Counted from the stretch's first letter, positions 8,239 to 17,544 are shown. The stretch is 64,000 bases of DNA from CTSOIL-112 sp964293815 (GCA_964293815.1 CAXYYC010000005.1:35738-99737); one strand, 5' to 3'. Translations and numbers: made by a program. The notes: generated from the sequence alone by a model not told the origin.

Positions 8239-8961
8239 TCAATACTGCATATTTCGCGGATAGATGAACACTTCCACACGGCGGTTTGTCGCACGTCCTT
8301 GTGCCGTTTCATTGCTCACGACGGGCTGGCTGGCACCGCGACCATACACTTGCATTTGGCTTGCGGCAACGCCGTTGCTTTCCAAGTAGTTGCGCACGCT
8401 TGTCGCTCGCGCCAACGAGAGCGTTTGGTTGGCCATTTCCGAGCCAACGTTGTCAGTATGCCCGATGATGACTACGCGGCTATCGCCGGAGCCGGATGAG
8501 CGGATCACGCGAGAGAGCTTTTCCAAGGTACTCAAGTAGTTATCTCGAATCACTGCACTGCCGGTATTGAACCCTGCATCGCCAGACACATTCACCCGCA
8601 TGGAGCCATCGGCCATTTTGACCATATCCAAACCGTCGGTATTGACCGCATCACGAATCACTTGCGAATTTGATTCGGTGGGAATGCCCATGATTTCGGC
8701 TTTTTTGTCTTCGTAATTGTGTCCAACAATACCGCCAATCAGACCGCCAATCGCGGCGCCAATCACCGTGCCATCGGTGTTTTTGCTGATGACATTGCCC
8801 AATGCGCCGCCGATCATCGCGCCTGTACCGACCCCGATGGCCGTTTGATCTTGTTGCGTGGGGACGGTGCTACAGGCCACTAAGCTGAGGCTGAGTGCAG
8901 CGGCTATGGTGAGACGCATCCAATGCGTTGATTTGCCGTGATTGATTGACTGTTGTGTCAT
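8239..8961 (-). CDS. OmpA-domain glycine-zipper lipoprotein (YiaD-like)
   Basis: A 240-aa outer-membrane lipoprotein. The signal peptide ends in a lipobox with Cys at residue 30 (LSLVAC). A glycine-zipper stretch with repeated GxxxG spacing follows at about 47-85, then an OmpA-like peptidoglycan-binding domain with GHTDNVGSEMANQTLSLARA and the RRVEVFIYP end. It likely links outer membrane and peptidoglycan. The start is uncertain: 8961 gives a normal lipoprotein signal, while a longer frame (to 9036) and a shorter one (8919) are possible; none has a strong ribosome binding site. Confidence 0.82.
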   Translation of the reverse strand: MTQQSINHGKSTHWMRLTIAAALSLSLVACSTVPTQQDQTAIGVGTGAMIGGALGNVISKNTDGTVIGAAIGGLIGGIVGHNYEDKKAEIMGIPTESNSQVIRDAVNTDGLDMVKMADGSMRVNVSGDAGFNTGSAVIRDNYLSTLEKLSRVIRSSGSGDSRVVIIGHTDNVGSEMANQTLSLARATSVRNYLESNGVAASQMQVYGRGASQPVVSNETAQGRATNRRVEVFIYPRNMQY

Positions 8962-9097
8962 GTTTTTTTCCAAGGAGTTTAATGTAGAAAAGCGATCAAT
9001 TGATCTCGGTATTGCCATGAGATCAATTAACCGCATTTATCGTCTGTGACTACGCGTCTATGACAACACGTTTATAACAACGATAGATGTGCAAGGA

Positions 9098-9343
9098 TCA
9101 ATATTTACGTTTATCCCAGTCACTACCAACTGCTGCGCCGACTGCGCCGCCAACTACTGCGCCACCAACGGTGCTACCAGTTGAGCCGCCAATCGCATGA
9201 CCCAACACGCCACCAATCGCAGCACCTGTACCCGCGCCAATCGCGGTGTTGCTTTGCTGGCGTGACATGCCGTTGTTCGCGCAACCAGCCAAAGCCAAGC
9301 CCATCAGTGTCACCATAGCGACGGAACCTAAAGTGCGTTTCAT
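9098..9343 (-). CDS. small glycine-zipper lipoprotein
   Basis: An 81-aa exported lipoprotein: signal peptide with lipobox LALAGC (Cys 21), then alternating GxxxG glycine-zipper repeats over residues 36-72 that are typical of the two-helix glycine-zipper (OsmB/SlyB-like) families. GGAGG precedes the ATG. It resembles the zipper part of the neighbouring OmpA-like lipoprotein (QQ-TAIGxGTGAxIGG in both), which suggests a shared origin or partner role. Function is not known beyond envelope structure. Confidence 0.78.
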   Translation of the reverse strand: MKRTLGSVAMVTLMGLALAGCANNGMSRQQSNTAIGAGTGAAIGGVLGHAIGGSTGSTVGGAVVGGAVGAAVGSDWDKRKY

Positions 9344-9536
9344 ATTTTATCCTCCGTTAAATTATCAAATACGCCCATCATTTATGACGGATGTATGGGC
9401 GTAATGCGTTCAAGCGCGTTTTGGTTGACATTCATCTGGCTGGCTACTTTCCGAGCAATTGATTGCCCCGCCGCAGGCCAAACTACCGTACAATACTGTT
9501 TTATAAACATCTTTTAATACTGATTGAGTCTGCACC

Positions 9537-9956
9537 ATGCTTTATAACTGGTTAAAAATCCTACACATTGTCTTTATCGCCTCTTGGTTCGCCGGTCTAT
9601 TTTACCTGCCACGCATTTATGTGAATCTGGCGGCAGAAACGGATAAAACCGCGTATGCCCGTTTACTCGGCATGTCACAGCGATTATTCCGTTTCATGAC
9701 CATCATCGCGATTCCGGCGCTGGTATTCGGCTTTTGGCTGTGGTTTTCGTTTTTCTGGGGCTCAGGCGCATGGATTCATGCAAAATTGACTCTCGTGGCT
9801 GTGGTCTGCGCGTATCATTGGTATTGCTATGTGTTGCTCAAACGCTTTGAGGCCGGTCAAAATACGCATTCACACGTTTGGTATCGCTGGTTCAACGAAG
9901 CGCCGGTAATTTTGATGTTGGCTATCGTCGCGCTGGCGGTCATCAAGCCATTTTGA
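9537..9956 (+). CDS. hemJ: protoporphyrinogen IX oxidase HemJ
   Basis: A 139-aa, four-helix membrane protein of the HemJ/CopD group. It carries the conserved His10 and the ASWFAGLFYLPRIYVNL block, and the WIHAKLTLV segment with the conserved Lys after helix 2. HemJ performs the oxygen-related oxidation of protoporphyrinogen IX in haem synthesis in bacteria that lack HemG and HemY. It is monocistronic, with a hairpin terminator 35 bp downstream. Confidence 0.88.
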   Translation: MLYNWLKILHIVFIASWFAGLFYLPRIYVNLAAETDKTAYARLLGMSQRLFRFMTIIAIPALVFGFWLWFSFFWGSGAWIHAKLTLVAVVCAYHWYCYVLLKRFEAGQNTHSHVWYRWFNEAPVILMLAIVALAVIKPF

Positions 9957-9991
9957 TTGCCCACACCTATTAACCCAATAATTAATTGGTA

Positions 9992-10030
9992 GCAACCGTC
10001 GGCGCATACGCCATCTGCGGTTGCTTTTTT
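9992..10030 (+). terminator. hemJ terminator
   Basis: GCAACCG and CGGTTGC enclose an inner GGCG-CATA-CGCC hairpin and are followed by TTTTTT. It lies between hemJ and rlmL. Confidence 0.75.
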
Positions 10031-10052
10031 ACTCACAAAAACACGCCAACAC

Positions 10053-11234
10053 ATGAGCTCACCTTCTTCACTCTCCTGTTTCGCTCCTTGCCCTCGCGGT
10101 CTGGAACCCCTGTTGGTCAATGAATTGACCGCGATCAACGCCAAACATATCAAACCGACCCACGGCGGTGTGTCGTTCGCAGGCGATCTGGCGGTGCTGT
10201 ACCGTGCGAATCTGCATTCGCGCATTGCCTCGCGAATTTTGCTGCGCCTTGGCGCGGCGGGCTATCGTTCGGAAGACGATATTTACAACCTCGCCTCGCG
10301 CATGCCGTGGAGTAGTTATTTCAGCCCTGAGCAAACCATCAAAGTCGAAGTCACCGCGATCAAGTCACCGCTCAAAAGTTTGGAATTCATCACCCTACGC
10401 ATCAAGGACGCGGTGTGTGACTACTTTCGCGACCTGATGGACAAACGCCCCAGCGTCGATACCGCCGCGCCTGACGTGCGCATCTACGCCTTTTTGACCG
10501 AATTTGATGCCACGCTGTATCTGGATACCTCGGGCGAAGCCCTGTTCAAACGCGGCTGGCGCATGGATAAGGGGCGTGCACCCTTGCGCGAAAATCTCGC
10601 CGCCGGCTTGGTCATGTTGTCCGGTTGGCAACCCAACCAAGCCCTACTCGACCCGATGTGCGGCAGCGGCACCATCATCATCGAAGCCGGCCTGATCGCG
10701 GCCAAAATCCCGCCGGGGATGAACCGCCATTTCGCATTCGAACACTACCGCGGCTTGGACAAAAGCCTATGGCAAAAGATCAAAAACGACGTGAAAATTG
10801 ATAAAACCCCGCGTGCGCTCTATGCCTCCGACATCAGCGCGCACGCAGTCAATGACATCGCCAATAATCTGCAACGCGCCGGTCTGCCATTCCCCGTCGC
10901 CTTTGAGCAAAACAACGCGCTGGACGTCATGCCGCCAGCCGCCAGTGGCGTGATGATTTGCAATCCGCCGTATGGCGAACGCATTGACGTCACCACAGCA
11001 GACGAAACGGCGGTATTTTTCAAACAATGGGCGGATCACCTCAAAGCGCATTACGCTGGCTGGAATGCCTACATCCTAACCAGCGACCGCGACACGCCGA
11101 AATACATGCGTCTGTCGGCCAGTAAAAAAACACCGTTGTTCAACGGTGCGCTCGATTGTCGCCTGTTTGAGTTCAAAATGGTTGCCGGCAGTGCGCGCAA
11201 GCCCAAGACCATGCTGGTTGATGAAGCACAATAA
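10053..11234 (+). CDS. rlmL: 23S rRNA guanine N2-methyltransferase, THUMP class (RlmL-like)
   Basis: The 393-aa protein has an N-terminal THUMP RNA-binding domain (about 45-160) and a class I methyltransferase domain with DPMCGSGTIIIEA (about 208-220) and the catalytic CNPPYGERI motif (about 305-313). It matches the N-terminal methyltransferase half of E. coli RlmL, which makes m2G2445 in 23S rRNA; the second (RlmK) half of the E. coli fusion is absent, as is usual in betaproteobacteria. Homologues are often annotated YpsC/Trm11-like, so the exact target base is inferred. Confidence 0.85.
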   Translation: MSSPSSLSCFAPCPRGLEPLLVNELTAINAKHIKPTHGGVSFAGDLAVLYRANLHSRIASRILLRLGAAGYRSEDDIYNLASRMPWSSYFSPEQTIKVEVTAIKSPLKSLEFITLRIKDAVCDYFRDLMDKRPSVDTAAPDVRIYAFLTEFDATLYLDTSGEALFKRGWRMDKGRAPLRENLAAGLVMLSGWQPNQALLDPMCGSGTIIIEAGLIAAKIPPGMNRHFAFEHYRGLDKSLWQKIKNDVKIDKTPRALYASDISAHAVNDIANNLQRAGLPFPVAFEQNNALDVMPPAASGVMICNPPYGERIDVTTADETAVFFKQWADHLKAHYAGWNAYILTSDRDTPKYMRLSASKKTPLFNGALDCRLFEFKMVAGSARKPKTMLVDEAQ

Positions 11235-11260
11235 CCGTTCACTCCTTTGATGAAACAATA

Positions 11261-11298
11261 AAAAAACCTCGGCTCATTGTATTGACCGAGGTTTTTTT
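11261..11298. terminator. bidirectional terminator after rlmL
   Basis: AAAAAACCTCGG and CCGAGGTTTTTT form a 12-bp stem whose A and T runs allow termination in both directions. Confidence 0.8.
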
Positions 11299-11356
11299 AC
11301 CAAGCCCAGCGCGTTATCGAATCATTGCCCATAACGCCAAACCCTTTGTGACGTCG

Positions 11357-11399
11357 AAAAAAAGTAATCGCGCCCAAGGTGCGATTACTGGGCGCGATT
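11357..11399 (-). terminator. terminator of the livJ-like gene
   Basis: AATCGCGCCC and GGGCGCGATT make a perfect 10-bp stem; on the minus strand it is followed by ACTTTTTTT. It lies 33 bp beyond the stop. Confidence 0.7.
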
Positions 11400-11431
11400 G
11401 CCGTATTGCATCATCCATCCGAATCAATGAA

Positions 11432-12628
11432 TTATTTGATGATCTCAATCACTTCGAGTTTGTCTTTGACCTCAAACACTGAGATTGCGCCATTTTTAAT
11501 GTCGCCTTTTTCGTCAAATGCGATCGGTCCGATCAGACCTTCGATCGCCACTTTTGGCATGGCCGCAGCGATGGCTTCCGGCTCAACCGAGTTCGCCTGC
11601 TTGATCGCCGCTACAATCGCGTACACCGCGTCGTAGGCAAACGGTGCATACACCTGAACTTTTTGACCTGGGAAGGCTTTTTCGTAGTTGGCGCTAAATT
11701 CTGCGCCTTTCGCCATTTTTTCTAACGGCATACCGGCTTGCGAGCAAATCGCGCCTTTACCAGCGGCTCCTGACAGTTCCATGAATTTGCTGGTACAAAT
11801 GCCGTCGGCACCGGCGAATTGGCTGGTTAGACCCAATTCTTTCAATTGTTTGACCAGCGTTGCACCCGTATCATCCATCCCGCCCCAGAAAATATAGTCG
11901 GGGTTCATGCCCTTGATTTTGGTCAACAGGGCTTTGAAGTCCGAGGTTTTGTCCGTGGTTGCTTCGCGCGCCACCACTGTAGTACCAGCGGCTTTCATGC
12001 TTTGTTCGACCTGATCGGCCAAGCCTTTGCCGTATTGGGTCGAGTCGTCAATGATCGCAATGGTTTTCACGCCTTTGTTCAGCATGTATTTGGCCATCGC
12101 CGGACCTTGTTGCGCATCCGTGGCCACTACGCGATAGGAGCTGACCGAACCTTTCGGGGTTTTGTTGGATTTCAAGGTATAGGTCGGATCGGTTGATGAA
12201 GGGGAAACCTGCACCAATCCGGCCGCGCTGTACACCGCATTCGCCGGAATCGTCACGCCAGAGGTCGCATGGCCGACCACCGCCACGACTTTGGCATCCA
12301 CCAGCTTTTGCGCCACGGTGGTACCTTGTTTCGGATCAGCACCATCGTCTTCGCCGATCAAGGCCAATTTTACTTTTTTGCCGCCGATGACCAAATCACC
12401 TTTGGCGTTGATTTCGTTAATTGCCAACTGAGCGCCATTTTCATTGTCTTTACCAATATGCGCAATCCCACCGGATTTTGGCTCGCCGCTACCGATTTTC
12501 ACGCAAATCTCATCTGCCGCCAATTTGCCACACGCACTGCTGCCACCATCAGCAGATTGACCACCACACGCACTCAAAGCCAGCGCCAGAACAGACACCA
12601 CAGGTAAATATTGATACATTTTAGACAT
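11432..12628 (-). CDS. branched-chain amino acid ABC transporter substrate-binding lipoprotein
   Basis: A 398-aa periplasmic-binding protein of the Leu/Ile/Val-binding (type I fold) family. The signal peptide ends in a lipobox (LSAC, Cys 21), so it is anchored to a membrane. Two lobes follow, with family blocks such as GHATSGVTIPANAVY and the IAIIDDSTQYGKGLADQ switch. No permease or ATPase genes lie beside it, so the partners must be encoded elsewhere. Several Cys pairs (for example Cys 33 and 42, and 279 and 296) could form disulfides. The ligand is not determinable from sequence. Confidence 0.88.
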   Translation of the reverse strand: MSKMYQYLPVVSVLALALSACGGQSADGGSSACGKLAADEICVKIGSGEPKSGGIAHIGKDNENGAQLAINEINAKGDLVIGGKKVKLALIGEDDGADPKQGTTVAQKLVDAKVVAVVGHATSGVTIPANAVYSAAGLVQVSPSSTDPTYTLKSNKTPKGSVSSYRVVATDAQQGPAMAKYMLNKGVKTIAIIDDSTQYGKGLADQVEQSMKAAGTTVVAREATTDKTSDFKALLTKIKGMNPDYIFWGGMDDTGATLVKQLKELGLTSQFAGADGICTSKFMELSGAAGKGAICSQAGMPLEKMAKGAEFSANYEKAFPGQKVQVYAPFAYDAVYAIVAAIKQANSVEPEAIAAAMPKVAIEGLIGPIAFDEKGDIKNGAISVFEVKDKLEVIEIIK

Positions 12629-12856
12629 AACACCCCCAGCTATTTAAACAAAATCTTTTAAAAAAATCATTATCGGCAGTTCAAATCATCGGATTTTGAC
12701 GATAAGGTCATCATTATCCCCTAAATAATCACGCATTTAAAGCAATAATCCAAAGAGAAGCCCGATTTATGCGCTAAATTCACCGAATCGCTCGAAAATT
12801 TCACGCATCTGTTGCTATTTTTCGAGGAATACCGATGCACCCGCGCTCAAACAATA

Positions 12857-12888
12857 AAAAAGCACACCACGAATGAGGTGTGCTTTTT
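12857..12888. terminator. bidirectional terminator before the enoyl-CoA hydratase gene end
   Basis: AAAAAGCACACC and GGTGTGCTTTTT form a 12-bp stem with an 8-nt loop, 18 bp beyond the hydratase stop. Confidence 0.75.
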
Positions 12889-12906
12889 AACAACCAGCCG
12901 AGTGGA

Positions 12907-13677
12907 TTATTTAAACTCGGGCTTGCGCTTCTCAATAAACGCCGCCATGCCCTCTTTCTGATCCGCTGTACCAAACAGGCTATGAAAACCGCGCCGCTCA
13001 AACAGCAAACCTTGCGACAGCGTGGTTTCAAACGCTTGATTAACCGCTTCCTTCGCCATCATGACCGAAATCTTGCCATATCCAGCAATGGTTTGCGCCA
13101 TTTTCAGCGCTTCGCTTTGCAACTGCTCCGCCGGAACCACGCGCGCGACCAGTCCTGAACGCTCGGCTTCTTCTGCGCCCATCATGCGACCGGTCAACAC
13201 CATGTCCATCGCTTTGGCTTTGCCCACTGCACGGGTGAGTCGCTGAGTGCCGCCGGCACCCGGAATCACACCCAATTTGATTTCCGGCTGGCCAAATTGC
13301 GCGGTATCGGCGGCAATAATGGTGTCACAGCTCATTGCCAATTCACAGCCGCCGCCGAGCGCAAAACCCGCCACTGCAGCGATAATCGGCTTGCGCATAC
13401 GCGCGATCTCATCCCAATTTCGGCTGATGAAATTGCCTGCATAAGCGGTTTCAAAGTCCAAAGCGGCCATCGCCTTGATGTCCGCGCCGGCGGCAAAGGC
13501 TTTTTCACTGCCAGTAATGATGATCGCGCCAATGCGTGCATCGGCCTCAAAGCCGAGCAATGCCTGCGCCAATTCATCCATCAGCGCATCATTGAGCGCA
13601 TTGAGTTGCTGGGGGCGGTTCAACGTAATCCGACCAACGGTATCTAAGTGCTCCACGGTGATATTTTGAAAGTCCAT
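12907..13677 (-). CDS. enoyl-CoA hydratase
   Basis: A 256-aa crotonase-fold enzyme of the short mitochondrial ECHS1/PaaF type, which hydrates trans-2-enoyl-CoA to 3-hydroxyacyl-CoA. The oxyanion-hole segments AFAAGADIKAMA (about 60-71) and AGFALGGGCELAMSCD (about 103-118) are present, and both catalytic glutamates are kept in the FGQPEIKLGVIPGAGGTQRL block. No other beta-oxidation genes are adjacent, so it may serve fatty acid or amino acid breakdown. Confidence 0.92.
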   Translation of the reverse strand: MDFQNITVEHLDTVGRITLNRPQQLNALNDALMDELAQALLGFEADARIGAIIITGSEKAFAAGADIKAMAALDFETAYAGNFISRNWDEIARMRKPIIAAVAGFALGGGCELAMSCDTIIAADTAQFGQPEIKLGVIPGAGGTQRLTRAVGKAKAMDMVLTGRMMGAEEAERSGLVARVVPAEQLQSEALKMAQTIAGYGKISVMMAKEAVNQAFETTLSQGLLFERRGFHSLFGTADQKEGMAAFIEKRKPEFK

Positions 13678-13860
13678 TTGTTATCCTTTATGCAGTCAAC
13701 AGTCATTAAAAACAGAGATCTCCTTGGATCATCGTCATTCATTTTAACCGATGATGCGCATGAGATGAGATTTGTTTTCCCAGCTTGTGATCGCGCTGCA
13801 TCCGCGCGCACTTTATGCCAAAATGATGCCATTGATTATTCGACTGTATTGGCTCAACCC

Positions 13861-15663
13861 ATGAATACTGCTTTGCACTACACCATCACACCGAACGTCC
13901 ATCAACACAGCTTTCATGTGCGATTGCGCATCATGGGTAATCACCCGTCTGGCGTGACTTTATCCTTGCCCAATTGGATTGCGGGCAGTTACATGATCCG
14001 CGATTTCGCGCGGCACATCGTGTCCATTCGCGCTTATAACAACGACGGGCAAAGCATCGCCCTCACCCCTGTGAGCCAATTTAGTTGGCAAAGTAGTGGG
14101 TTTAATGCCACGTTAAATGTCGAATATGAGGTCTTCGCGCACGATCCATCGGTACGCACCGCGTATTTAGATAGCGAAACGGGGTTTTTCAACGCCACTT
14201 CGCTGTGCCTGAGCATTGCCGAATACGCCGATCAGCCGCACGCGCTCACCTTGGTTGCGCCAGCGCATACCCAAAAATGGCAGGTTGCCACGCAATTATC
14301 GCGTGCTGATTCAACCCCCGAATACGGCTTTGGCGACTATTTGGCAGCCAGTTACGACGAGCTGTCCGATCGCCCTGTACGCATGGGGCCGCTCCATTGG
14401 CTGCAATTCTCGATTGATGGCGTACCACACCGCGTTGCGATTTCGGGTGAGTTTGACAATCTGAATGCACAACGTTTGAGCAAAGACATCGAAGCCATCT
14501 GCGCCGAGCAATTACGCTTATTCGAGCCGAATATTCAGCACACTGGTCAAGCGCCGTTCGCCTCCTATTTATTCATGGTGGATGTACGCGAATCGGGCTA
14601 CGGCGGCTTGGAGCACCGCGACAGTACCGCTCTGCTGTGTTCACGCGAGAGTCTGCCCAGCGCAACGGATACCGAAAGCGCGCGTCGCCCTGCGTACATC
14701 GAATTTTTGGGATTGGTCAGCCACGAGTATTTCCACAGTTGGAATGTCAAACGCATCAAGCCAGCCAATTTCGTCAACTACGATTTGAGCCAACCGACCG
14801 ATACCTCGCTGCTGTGGTTTTTTGAGGGAGTCACCAATTACTACGACGATTTGATTTTGCACCGCGCCGGTATTCTGAGCGAAGCGCAGTATTTCGATTT
14901 GCTCAATCGCAATGTCGACAGCGTGTTTCGTCAACGCGCACAACTGCGTCAAACCGTGACCGAGGCTGGTTTCTACGCGTGGACAAAATACTATCAGCCG
15001 ACGGAAAACTCGCCCAATGCCAATGTGAATTACTACGTCAAAGGTTGCTTGATTGCGCTGTGCATCGACTTATTCATTCGCCACAACAGCCGCGACCACT
15101 TCAGCTTGGACGACGTGATGCGCCAACTGTGGCAAGATTTCGGGCGTGATTTTTACGAAACCGACGCGCCACGTGGCGTAACTTTGGCTGATATTCAAAC
15201 GGCGATTGAGCGCTATGCCGGTGGCTCGGCGCAGGATTTGCTGTATGTCGCGCTGTTTTCCACGCAAACCTTGCCGTTGAACCTGCTTCTACTCACCCAA
15301 GGTCTGCATCTGAAATACAGTCCACCCAAAACCGCCCAATTGGGCGCAACATTGAAAAAAACCGCCGAGGGCTGGCTGGTTGAGCGCGTTGCCTCGGACA
15401 GCATGGCCGAGCGCGCAGGCATTGCACCGCAGGATGTTTTGATTGCTCTGAATCGATTTAAATTGAATCAAAAACCGGACGAGCTATTGGCCAATCATTC
15501 ACGCAATGCGACGATACCCCTGTCCTTTTGGCGCGACGGCGTGCTGCACAACACCACCCTGCTCAACCGCATCTTTCCCACGCAATTGGGGCACTTTAAA
15601 ATCGAAACCTCACCGCGCGCATTCAAGCTGACGACTTGGCCGAAATCTTTAGCTATCATCTAA
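13861..15663 (+). CDS. M61 family glycyl aminopeptidase-like metallopeptidase with PDZ domain
   Basis: The 600-aa protein has an N-terminal beta domain, the M61 zinc site HEYFHSWNVKRIKP with the downstream glutamate in WFFEGVTNYYDDL, and a C-terminal PDZ domain (about 505-590, ERVASDSMAERAGIAPQDVLIALN). Known M61 members cleave N-terminal glycine or alanine. No signal peptide is visible, so it is probably cytoplasmic. The start at 13861 (MNTALHYTITPN) fits the family; the frame runs 71 codons further upstream but that part overlaps the divergent hydratase promoter and reads as non-coding. No clear ribosome binding site decides the start. Confidence 0.85.
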   Translation: MNTALHYTITPNVHQHSFHVRLRIMGNHPSGVTLSLPNWIAGSYMIRDFARHIVSIRAYNNDGQSIALTPVSQFSWQSSGFNATLNVEYEVFAHDPSVRTAYLDSETGFFNATSLCLSIAEYADQPHALTLVAPAHTQKWQVATQLSRADSTPEYGFGDYLAASYDELSDRPVRMGPLHWLQFSIDGVPHRVAISGEFDNLNAQRLSKDIEAICAEQLRLFEPNIQHTGQAPFASYLFMVDVRESGYGGLEHRDSTALLCSRESLPSATDTESARRPAYIEFLGLVSHEYFHSWNVKRIKPANFVNYDLSQPTDTSLLWFFEGVTNYYDDLILHRAGILSEAQYFDLLNRNVDSVFRQRAQLRQTVTEAGFYAWTKYYQPTENSPNANVNYYVKGCLIALCIDLFIRHNSRDHFSLDDVMRQLWQDFGRDFYETDAPRGVTLADIQTAIERYAGGSAQDLLYVALFSTQTLPLNLLLLTQGLHLKYSPPKTAQLGATLKKTAEGWLVERVASDSMAERAGIAPQDVLIALNRFKLNQKPDELLANHSRNATIPLSFWRDGVLHNTTLLNRIFPTQLGHFKIETSPRAFKLTTWPKSLAII

Positions 15664-15689
15664 GTCAAACAAACATTATTAAAATAAGA

Positions 15690-15725
15690 ACTCCCTATCC
15701 AACTGCTAAGAATTGAATAGGGAGT
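15690..15725. terminator. inverted repeat between converging genes
   Basis: ACTCCCTAT and ATAGGGAGT form a perfect 9-bp stem with an 18-nt loop between the M61 gene and the DUF799 gene. T-runs are weak, so terminator function is tentative. Confidence 0.4.
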
Positions 15726-15760
15726 AGTTTACTACTGACTTGCTATACTATATAACCAAG

Positions 15761-16435
15761 TTACTGCGCGACAGAAGATGGTTTTTTATAATTTGGATGA
15801 TAAGGCCCAGGTAAAATTGATTTATCTCTCCCCGCGGACAATAACTGCTGATTGACCACTCCTGCGACAGAATATGAGTGATCCCGCACATTGCTGCTAA
15901 TTTGGTTAACCACTGCACCAATCAGTGCACCAAATAAACCATTATTGTTGCCGTCATTTGAGCCAACTCGCGCTGAAGCAGACCCACTCCACAGCTCAAT
16001 ACCTGTACGAACATCAACCAAGCGAGCCTTTGTACTGACCAAAGTAACGCTTTCAATCACTTGATATTTTGTTCCATATTCTATGACATCAAGATACAAA
16101 ACGGCATCAGGATTATAAATATCCCCCAGTTTCTTTAAGCTTACATTTTGAATTTCATTACCGATCGTTAAACCATTTGACTTAAATGTTTCATTGACCA
16201 GAGCAACTGGGAATACATAATAACCAGATTCTGCCAACGGCTTAGTCGTCTGAGCCAAGACCCCAAAAGGAGCTTTAATATTCACCGATTGGTTACTCGG
16301 CAGCACCACTAAAATTGATTTCGGGTCACTTTTTTGAAAAGCAGAGTAATCATATGGTTGAGTCGGAGTGGTTTGACAAGCAGAAATAAAAACGGAAACA
16401 GCAATAGGGAGGAGTAATGTTTTCAATTTCCACAT
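15761..16435 (-). CDS. DUF799 (GNA1162-type) lipoprotein
   Basis: A 224-aa lipoprotein with lipobox ISAC (Cys 20). The ILVVLPSNQSVNIKAPFGVLAQ start and the LVNETFKSNGLTIGNEIQ and LYLDVIEYGTKYQV segments are typical of DUF799, the family of meningococcal GNA1162, whose structure resembles TolB-N/LpoB-like domains. It is the third gene of a csgG-DUF4810-DUF799 cassette and starts 1 bp after the stop of the middle gene, so translation is probably coupled. Role: envelope, otherwise unknown. Confidence 0.85.
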   Translation of the reverse strand: MWKLKTLLLPIAVSVFISACQTTPTQPYDYSAFQKSDPKSILVVLPSNQSVNIKAPFGVLAQTTKPLAESGYYVFPVALVNETFKSNGLTIGNEIQNVSLKKLGDIYNPDAVLYLDVIEYGTKYQVIESVTLVSTKARLVDVRTGIELWSGSASARVGSNDGNNNGLFGALIGAVVNQISSNVRDHSYSVAGVVNQQLLSAGRDKSILPGPYHPNYKKPSSVAQ

Positions 16436-16436
16436 T

Positions 16437-16790
16437 TTATTGCCCCACTTTCATATTTTTTATCACAAAATCAATGTAGTTAGCAGACTCAGGGTATGAG
16501 TTTTTTTCTAACTCCAAATATTTTTTAGCCGCATCAGCTTGACCAACCTTCGCATACAACATGCCCAAGTGCGCGTAACTTCCTGGAGCAGGTTTCAAAC
16601 CTTTAGCCTGTGCTTCAGTAAAATATTGTTCCATTTTTGTCACTTGATCCGACACAGACTTAGCATCATCAAGCGATTGATACTGTAAACTTTCAAAGCC
16701 ACCCCAGTAATACAGAGGGGTAACTTTGCTGCCTGTGGCACAGGCAGTTAATAACACACTTGCCGTAAGTACGAATAAGAAATTTTTCAT
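16437..16790 (-). CDS. DUF4810 lipoprotein
   Basis: A 117-aa lipoprotein with lipobox LTAC (Cys 16) followed by the family-typical LYYWGGFESLQYQSLDD segment and a TPR-like region (LGMLYAKVGQADAAKKYLELEK). Two starts are close: 16790 (used here) and 16796, whose ATG overlaps the stop of the csgG-like gene as TAATG; AAGGGA lies 10 and 4 nt upstream respectively. Middle gene of a three-lipoprotein cassette. Function unknown; the TPR-like helices suggest an adaptor between its two partners. Confidence 0.82.
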   Translation of the reverse strand: MKNFLFVLTASVLLTACATGSKVTPLYYWGGFESLQYQSLDDAKSVSDQVTKMEQYFTEAQAKGLKPAPGSYAHLGMLYAKVGQADAAKKYLELEKNSYPESANYIDFVIKNMKVGQ

Positions 16791-16795
16791 AATCA

Positions 16796-17461
16796 TTAAT
16801 TCCCTTGTGGATTCCACTGGCCTTGCTCAAGCGCAGCAACCAGATTATTTACCGCTTCACGAATAGCCAAGTCCAAAACTTTTCCATTTAAGGTTGCATC
16901 GTAGCTGGCCGTACCACCGGTGCCCAAAACTTCACGATTAGACAGCTTGAATTCTCCCGCACCTTGACTTGAGTAAACAATTTCTGAGGTTTTGACATCA
17001 ACAATGTTAAAAGTAACTTTGGCATACGCAACTTGAGTCTTACCCTGTCCCAAAATGCCAAACAACTGCTGATCTCCTACTTCTTTACGGCCAAATTCAG
17101 TAATATCACCGGTAACAACGTAACGAGCACCCTTAATCTGTTGTGCTGTCTTTTTAAAATCTGCTTCTGCTTTTAATTCATCCATGTTCGTTCTATCTAA
17201 AACAACAAAACGTCCTGTTTGCTGTAGATGAGACATTAAAATTGTTTTTGCTTGATTACCCAAGCGATCAGAACCAGAGGCAAAAATCCCGCCACTCATA
17301 CTACGATTATCAAATTTACCCACAACCAATTGAGTTTTTAGACCACTGTACGATTGTTGGTATGTATTAACTTTCGGTACTTCCAACACTTGAGATGTCT
17401 CCGTTGCACATCCAGCCAAAATCAAGAACCCCAAAGATGCAAAAAGCAACTTAATACTCAT
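16796..17461 (-). CDS. CsgG/HfaB-family lipoprotein
   Basis: A 221-aa lipoprotein: lipobox LAGC (Cys 18), then a CsgG core with VVGKFDNRSMSGGIFASGSDRLGNQAKTIL and RFVVLDRTNMDELKAE, and a C-terminal amphipathic helix region. True CsgG forms the curli secretion pore, but no csgA, csgB, csgE or csgF is nearby and the pore hairpin region is not evident, so a curli role is unlikely. Its partners are the DUF4810 and DUF799 lipoproteins immediately downstream. GGAGG precedes the ATG. Confidence 0.87.
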   Translation of the reverse strand: MSIKLLFASLGFLILAGCATETSQVLEVPKVNTYQQSYSGLKTQLVVGKFDNRSMSGGIFASGSDRLGNQAKTILMSHLQQTGRFVVLDRTNMDELKAEADFKKTAQQIKGARYVVTGDITEFGRKEVGDQQLFGILGQGKTQVAYAKVTFNIVDVKTSEIVYSSQGAGEFKLSNREVLGTGGTASYDATLNGKVLDLAIREAVNNLVAALEQGQWNPQGN

Positions 17462-17538
17462 AAAACCTCCAAATAATTACGATTGACCGCTCCAAACCCT
17501 CAAATTGATTTATTTTTGAGGAATTATGGAGACGGTTC

Positions 17539-17544
17539 ATTATA
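17539..17544 (-). promoter_or_regulatory. candidate -10 box of the lipoprotein cassette
   Basis: A perfect TATAAT on the minus strand, 78 bp before the csgG-like start. No good -35 box stands 16-18 bp upstream, so it may be activator dependent or spurious. Confidence 0.35.

Noticed and set aside
16796..17461. CsgG-like protein as part of a curli secretion system.
   Set aside because: No csgA, csgB, csgE or csgF nearby; its partners are DUF4810 and DUF799 lipoproteins.
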